A stretch of DNA of 64,000 nucleotides, from assembly GCF_006152145.1 (NCBI RefSeq), contig NZ_VDFV01000015.1, positions 1-64,000 on the forward strand, written 5' to 3'. The position numbers and the translations under genes were made by a program. Position 1 is the first letter of the stretch. Each line of letters begins with the position of its first letter. Below, piece by piece: positions 60,332 through 64,000 of this stretch. This stretch comes from Rubellimicrobium roseum. Its GTDB lineage: Bacteria > Pseudomonadota > Alphaproteobacteria > Rhodobacterales > Rhodobacteraceae. Below the pieces are notes generated by a model, which worked only from the letters and a program-made list of their open reading frames with translations, was not told the origin of the DNA and searched no databases.

Positions 60332-60384
60332 GAGGGTTCGCTCCCTGGGATCGGGCGGGCGGCCGGAGCCGCCGGCCCGCCGCC

Positions 60385-62547
60385 TCAGGTCCTGAGGCTG
60401 GTGCCGTCGAGCGGGAGCTGGCGGACCCGCGTGCCCGTCGCGGCGAAGACTGCGTTGAGGACGGCGGGGGCGGCCACGAAGATCGTGGGCTCGCCCACGC
60501 CGCCCCAGAACCCGCCCGAAGGCCGGATCAGGCTTTCGACCGCCGGCATCTCCCACATGGTGAGGACGGGGTAGGTGTCGAAGTTCTCCTGCTGGACGCG
60601 CCCGCCCTCGACGGTGATCTCGCCGTGGAGCGCCGCGCTCAGGCCCATCGCGAAGGACCCCTCGACCTGGGCCTCGATCTGCTGCGGGTTGACCACGGTC
60701 CCCGGGTCCGTCGCCGCCACGATCCGGTGGATGGTGAGCTGCCCGCGGTCGTCCACGGACACCTCGGCGGCGGCGGCGACGTAGCTGCCGTAGCCCATGT
60801 GCTGCGACAGGCCACGGAATCGGCCCTCGGGCGGGGGCGTGTCCCAGCCGATCCCCTGGGCGGCGGCCTCCAGCACCGCGAGGTGGCGCGGATGGTTCGC
60901 CATGTGCGCCCGGCGGAACTCGAGCGGGTCGCGCCCAGCGGCGTGCGCCAGCTCGTCCATGAAGCTTTCCAGGTAGAAGGCGTTCTGGTTGTTGTTCACC
61001 CCCCGCCAGAAGCCCGGACGCACCGGCGGGTTGCGCATGGCGTGGTCGATGAGGAGGTTGGGGACCGTGTAGCCGAACTGGCCCTCGCCCTCCTCGGCGT
61101 TCAGGCCCTGGAAGGTGAAGGGGTCCTTGCCCTCGTCCAGCATGAAGGGGAGCAGCGTGGCCAGGATCGACTGGCCCGAGATCCGCATGTGCAGGCCCGT
61201 CAGGTTTCCGTCCGCGTCCAGCGCCCCCACCATCCGCGCCTTGGTGATCGGATGGAAGGTGCCGTGGATCATGTCCTCCTCGCGGCTCCAGATGAGCTTG
61301 ACCGGCGTGCCGGGCATCTCCTTGGCGAGGAGCACCGCCTGCCGCGCGTATTCGTGCGAGCTGGCGCGCCGGCCGAAGCCGCCGCCCAGATGCGCGCGGT
61401 AGACCTCGCATTGCGGGATGGGCAGGCCCGAGGCCTCGGAGACGACGGCCAGCACCGCCTCGGCGTCCTGGGTGGCGATCCAGACCTCGCAGCGGTCGGC
61501 CGTGACCCGCGCCGTGGCGTTCATGGGCTCCATGGTCGCGTGATGCTGCCAGGGGAAGTAGTATTCGGCCTCGACCACCTGCGCGGCGCCCTGGATGGCC
61601 GCCTGCACGTCGCCCGCCTGCGTGCCCACGAAGGCCTGCCCGGCGCGCAGCCCCTCGTCCAGCATGGCGTGGATCTCGGCCATCGACAGGTTGGCGTGCT
61701 CGCTGTCGGTCCACTCGACGGGCAGGGCGTCGAGCGCCGTCTTGGCCCGCCACCAGGTGTCCGCGACCACGGCCACCGCGTTGTCGTCCACCTGCACGAC
61801 CTTCTGGACGCCGGGCATCCCCGTCACCGCGCTCGCGTCGAAGCTGGCGAGCTTGGAGCCCAGGACCGGCGCCTGCCGGATCGCGGCGTTCACCATCTCC
61901 GGCATCCGGGTGTCGATGGCGTAGACCTGGCTGCCGTCGAGCTTGCCCAGGGTGTCGAGCCGCTTCACCGGCTTTCCGGCGATGGTCCAGGTGGAGGGGT
62001 CCTTGAGCTGGACCTGCGCCGGCACCTCGACCTGCGCCGCCTCGGCGGCCAGTTCCCCGTAGCGCAGGGTCTGGCCGTCGGGGCCCGAGATGACGCCCTT
62101 GGACACCGTAAGCGTCCCGGGATCGACGCCCCAGCGGTTGGCGGCCGCCTGCAGCAGCATGGCGCGCGCGGCCGCGCCACCTTCGCGGACATACTGCTGC
62201 GAGGCGCGGATACCCTGGCTGCCGTAGGTCCCGAACTCGCCCCAGACCCGGTCGCGCGCGACGTTCTGGCCCGGCGTCGGGTAGTCCCAGGTGACCTTCT
62301 CCCAGTCGGCGTCCAGTTCCTCGGCCACGAGCTGCGCGAGGCCGGTGAGCGTGCCCTGGCCCATCTCGATGCGGGCCACGCGGATCACCACCGTGTCGTC
62401 GGGCCGGATGACGACCCAGGCGTTGATCTCGGGCACGGCGGCCGCGTCCTGCGCGGCGGCGGTGGGAATGCGGAAGCCCAGCGAAAGGCCGCCCGCCGCG
62501 AGGCTCGCGAGGAAGCCGCGGCGCGATAGGCTGAAATGCCGTGTCAT
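60385..62547 (-). CDS. Molybdopterin-binding large subunit of a xanthine-oxidase-family hydroxylase (IorB type)
   Basis: The 720-residue protein starts with a Tat signal (SLSRRGFLASLAAGGLSLGF) and has the Mo-hydroxylase folds: RIEMGQGTLTGLAQLVAEEL, RVWGEFGTYGSQGIRASQQY, HATMEPMNATARV, HLGGGFGRRASSHEYARQAV, PVRPGFWRGVNNNQNAFYLE and EGSFAMGLSAALHGE with a Glu near the C-terminus (VGEPT). This matches the isoquinoline 1-oxidoreductase beta subunit and related aldehyde dehydrogenases; the substrate is unknown. It would be exported to the periplasm together with the FeS subunit. Eleven bases separate it from the small-subunit gene. Confidence 0.9.
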   Translation of the reverse strand: MTRHFSLSRRGFLASLAAGGLSLGFRIPTAAAQDAAAVPEINAWVVIRPDDTVVIRVARIEMGQGTLTGLAQLVAEELDADWEKVTWDYPTPGQNVARDRVWGEFGTYGSQGIRASQQYVREGGAAARAMLLQAAANRWGVDPGTLTVSKGVISGPDGQTLRYGELAAEAAQVEVPAQVQLKDPSTWTIAGKPVKRLDTLGKLDGSQVYAIDTRMPEMVNAAIRQAPVLGSKLASFDASAVTGMPGVQKVVQVDDNAVAVVADTWWRAKTALDALPVEWTDSEHANLSMAEIHAMLDEGLRAGQAFVGTQAGDVQAAIQGAAQVVEAEYYFPWQHHATMEPMNATARVTADRCEVWIATQDAEAVLAVVSEASGLPIPQCEVYRAHLGGGFGRRASSHEYARQAVLLAKEMPGTPVKLIWSREEDMIHGTFHPITKARMVGALDADGNLTGLHMRISGQSILATLLPFMLDEGKDPFTFQGLNAEEGEGQFGYTVPNLLIDHAMRNPPVRPGFWRGVNNNQNAFYLESFMDELAHAAGRDPLEFRRAHMANHPRHLAVLEAAAQGIGWDTPPPEGRFRGLSQHMGYGSYVAAAAEVSVDDRGQLTIHRIVAATDPGTVVNPQQIEAQVEGSFAMGLSAALHGEITVEGGRVQQENFDTYPVLTMWEMPAVESLIRPSGGFWGGVGEPTIFVAAPAVLNAVFAATGTRVRQLPLDGTSLRT

Positions 62548-62558
62548 GCGTCCCTCCC

Positions 62559-63011
62559 TTACAGCAGCTCGGCCGCGCGCTTGATGCCCGCGCGGATCCG
62601 GTTGTAGGTGCCGCAGCGGCAGAGGTTCGTCATCTCGGCCGCGATGTCCTCGTCCGTCGGGTTCGGGTTGGCGGCCAGGAGCGCCGCCGCCGCCATGATC
62701 TGCCCGGACTGGCAGTAGCCGCACTGGGGCACGTCGATCTCCAGCCAGGCCTGCTGGACCGGGTGCGTCCGGTCGGGCGACAGGCCCTCGATGGTGGTGA
62801 TCTCGTCCTCGGGCGCGATGTCCTGGAACTGGACCTGGCAGGAACGCGTCGCCATGCCGCCGATATGCACGGTGCAGGCGCCGCAGGCCGCGATGCCGCA
62901 GCCGTACTTGGTGCCGGTCAGGCCGAGCTGTTCGCGCAGGACCCACAGAAGCGGCGTGTCGGGTTCCGCGTCCACGTCATGTGGAGTGCCGTTCACGATG
63001 ATACGTGGCAT
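62559..63011 (-). CDS. [2Fe-2S] small subunit of the Mo hydroxylase (IorA type)
   Basis: The 150-residue protein carries the two expected clusters: [14 protein letters not shown] with a further Cys in TRSCQVQF, and [19 protein letters not shown] with [11 protein letters not shown]. It lacks a signal peptide, so it probably leaves the cell piggy-back with the Tat-signal large subunit. It is the first structural gene of the hydroxylase unit, preceded by the maturation genes after 48 bases. Confidence 0.93.
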   Translation of the reverse strand: MPRIIVNGTPHDVDAEPDTPLLWVLREQLGLTGTKYGCGIAACGACTVHIGGMATRSCQVQFQDIAPEDEITTIEGLSPDRTHPVQQAWLEIDVPQCGYCQSGQIMAAAALLAANPNPTDEDIAAEMTNLCRCGTYNRIRAGIKRAAELL

Positions 63012-63059
63012 TGCTGTCCTCCCTGCGTGCTTCGTTTTGCCACAGCATACGCCGTCCGT

Positions 63060-63680
63060 TCACTCCGGCGAGGAAAATCTCCGGCGCTTGGCGTCATTGT
63101 TCCGGGCGGCGAGGTCCTCCGCCCGGTCGACGTCGAAGACCGCGCCCGGGTCTTTGGTCGCGATCCGCGCCACCCCCGGCCGGTCCCGCAGGAGGCGGCG
63201 TCCGCCCGTGTCGCCCCGCAGCGTCAGAAGCTCGGGGAAAAGGGCGGCGGCATAGGCCACGGGATGCGCGGGCCGGCCGTCGCAGAGGATCTCCGCCGCC
63301 GGGGCTCCGGCGGACAGCGCATCGAGCAGCCGGGCGGCGGCCCCGACCGGCACCCGGGGCATGTCGCCCAGGAAGACCACGACGCCCCGGCAGTCCGGGG
63401 GCAGCGCAAGCAGGCCCCGGCGGAGGGAGGCCGAAAGCCCCTGCGCCCAGTCGGGGGCGCGCGCGATGCGCAGGCGGGCGTCGGTCAGGTCCGCCAGCGC
63501 CGCTTCGACCTCGGGGGCGTCGCAGCCGGTGACGGCGATCACGCCGTCCACGGGGGCCGCGAGCGCGCGGCGCGCGCTGGCCCGCACCAGGGGCTCGCCG
63601 TCCCAGGGCGCGAGGAGCTTGCGCCCGCCGAAGCGCGAGCCCGCGCCGGCGGCCAGGAGCAGCGCGTGGAAGCCGGTCAC
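63060..63680 (-). CDS. MobA-like nucleotidyltransferase (MocA type)
   Basis: The 206-residue protein opens with LLLAAGAGSRFGGRKLLAPW, the NTP-binding motif of Mo-cofactor nucleotidyltransferases, followed by GVVVFLGDMPRVPVGAARLL-like VVVFLGDMPRVPVG and FDVDRAEDLAARN. MocA attaches CMP to molybdopterin for xanthine-oxidase-family enzymes. It starts with GTG at 63680, overlapping the XdhC-like stop (GTGA). Position beside hydroxylase genes supports the role. Confidence 0.87.
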   Translation of the reverse strand: MTGFHALLLAAGAGSRFGGRKLLAPWDGEPLVRASARRALAAPVDGVIAVTGCDAPEVEAALADLTDARLRIARAPDWAQGLSASLRRGLLALPPDCRGVVVFLGDMPRVPVGAAARLLDALSAGAPAAEILCDGRPAHPVAYAAALFPELLTLRGDTGGRRLLRDRPGVARIATKDPGAVFDVDRAEDLAARNNDAKRRRFSSPE

Positions 63681-64000
63681 CCTTCGGCGCCGGCGGCCTC
63701 GGCCCTGGGCCGGGCGATGACGGGCGGGGGACGGCGCTCGATGATCTCGGCGATCACGGCCACCGCGATCTCGCGCGGGCTCCGCGCCAGGATCGGCAGG
63801 CCGATCGGCGCCCGGAGCCGGGCGAGGTCGGCGGGCCCGAGCCCCGCGTCGAGAAGCCGGGCGCGGCGCAGCTCCAGACGGCGGCGCGAGCCCAGGACCC
63901 CGACATAGCCCGCCTCCGAGCGCAGGGCGGCCAGGAGCGCCGCCTGGTCGAGGTCGGCGTCATGGGTCGCGATGGCGATCGCGGTCCAGGCGTCCGGCGC
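63677..64000 (-). CDS. XdhC-family cofactor insertion/sulfuration protein (partial, C-terminal part)
   Basis: Only the last 107 residues lie in the window. WTAIAIATHDADLDQAALLA, LRSEAGYVGVLGSRRRLELR, ARLRAPIGLPILARSPREIA and VAVIAEIIERR are the C-terminal hallmark of XdhC/CoxF proteins that sulfurate the Mo cofactor and deliver it to the large subunit. The start is to the right of the window. It overlaps the MocA-like gene as GTGA. Confidence 0.88.
   Translation of the reverse strand, partial: APDAWTAIAIATHDADLDQAALLAALRSEAGYVGVLGSRRRLELRRARLLDAGLGPADLARLRAPIGLPILARSPREIAVAVIAEIIERRPPPVIARPRAEAAGAEG

Overview
The window looks like a chromosomal stretch of a high-GC alphaproteobacterium, most probably of the Rhodobacteraceae/Rhodobacterales. 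This is inferred from the compact flagellar block (fliP-fliN-fliH-fliF / fliL ... motA ... flhA-fliR-flhB), the full C-P lyase operon with an alphaproteobacterial-style gene order, the Sox-type sulfur genes and the uniformly GC-rich coding sequence. No species assignment is attempted.

Layout. (1) 0-19.7 kb is a loosely packed accessory region: a decayed XRE/MmyB regulator, a class V aminotransferase, a YghU-type glutathione oxidoreductase, an SDR, an IS3 transposase scar, a TetR regulator divergent from a homocysteine-methyltransferase-like gene plus an alpha/beta hydrolase, a secreted TPR protein, and then two mirror-image modules in which a GlxA-type AraC regulator is divergent from a paralogous SAM methyltransferase. 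A secreted beta-propeller gene and a MATE exporter gene lie between the modules. A third GlxA-like regulator and an IS110 transposase survive only as fragments at 18.8-19.6 kb. (2) 19.7-33.1 kb is the flagellar export/basal-body block; fliH carries an apparent 4-base tandem-repeat frameshift. (3) 33.5-37.9 kb holds a small lipoprotein and a Csu-like chaperone-usher-adhesin set whose chaperone lacks its second domain. (4) 38.2-53.0 kb is a phosphorus-acquisition island: a secreted phytase-like esterase divergent from phnCDE1E2, a hexapeptide acyltransferase, then phnF divergent from phnGHIJKLN, and phnM divergent from a 2H-phosphoesterase-like gene (DUF1045). Candidate Pho boxes and a PhnF operator are visible. 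(5) 53-56.7 kb: a small unknown gene, a solitary arsH with a non-standard start, and a DEAD-box helicase. (6) 56.8-60.3 kb is a sulfur-oxidation operon, transcribed in the order cytochrome c, fccB/soxF, soxX, soxY, soxZ, soxA, with an atypical SoxY C-terminus and no soxB or soxCD in view. (7) 60.4-64 kb encodes a Tat-exported molybdenum hydroxylase (iorB/iorA type) with its MocA-like and XdhC-like maturation genes; the last runs off the window.

How the parts work together: the phn block imports phosphonates (PhnCDE), activates and cleaves them (PhnGHIJKLM) and recycles the ribosyl products (PhnN, probably DUF1045 in place of PhnP). The Sox/FccB proteins and the molybdenum hydroxylase both deliver electrons to periplasmic c-type cytochromes. 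The strongest candidates for something undescribed are the duplicated GlxA-regulator/methyltransferase modules, the DUF1045 2H-phosphoesterase as a PhnP replacement, and the SoxY lacking its GGCGG arm.
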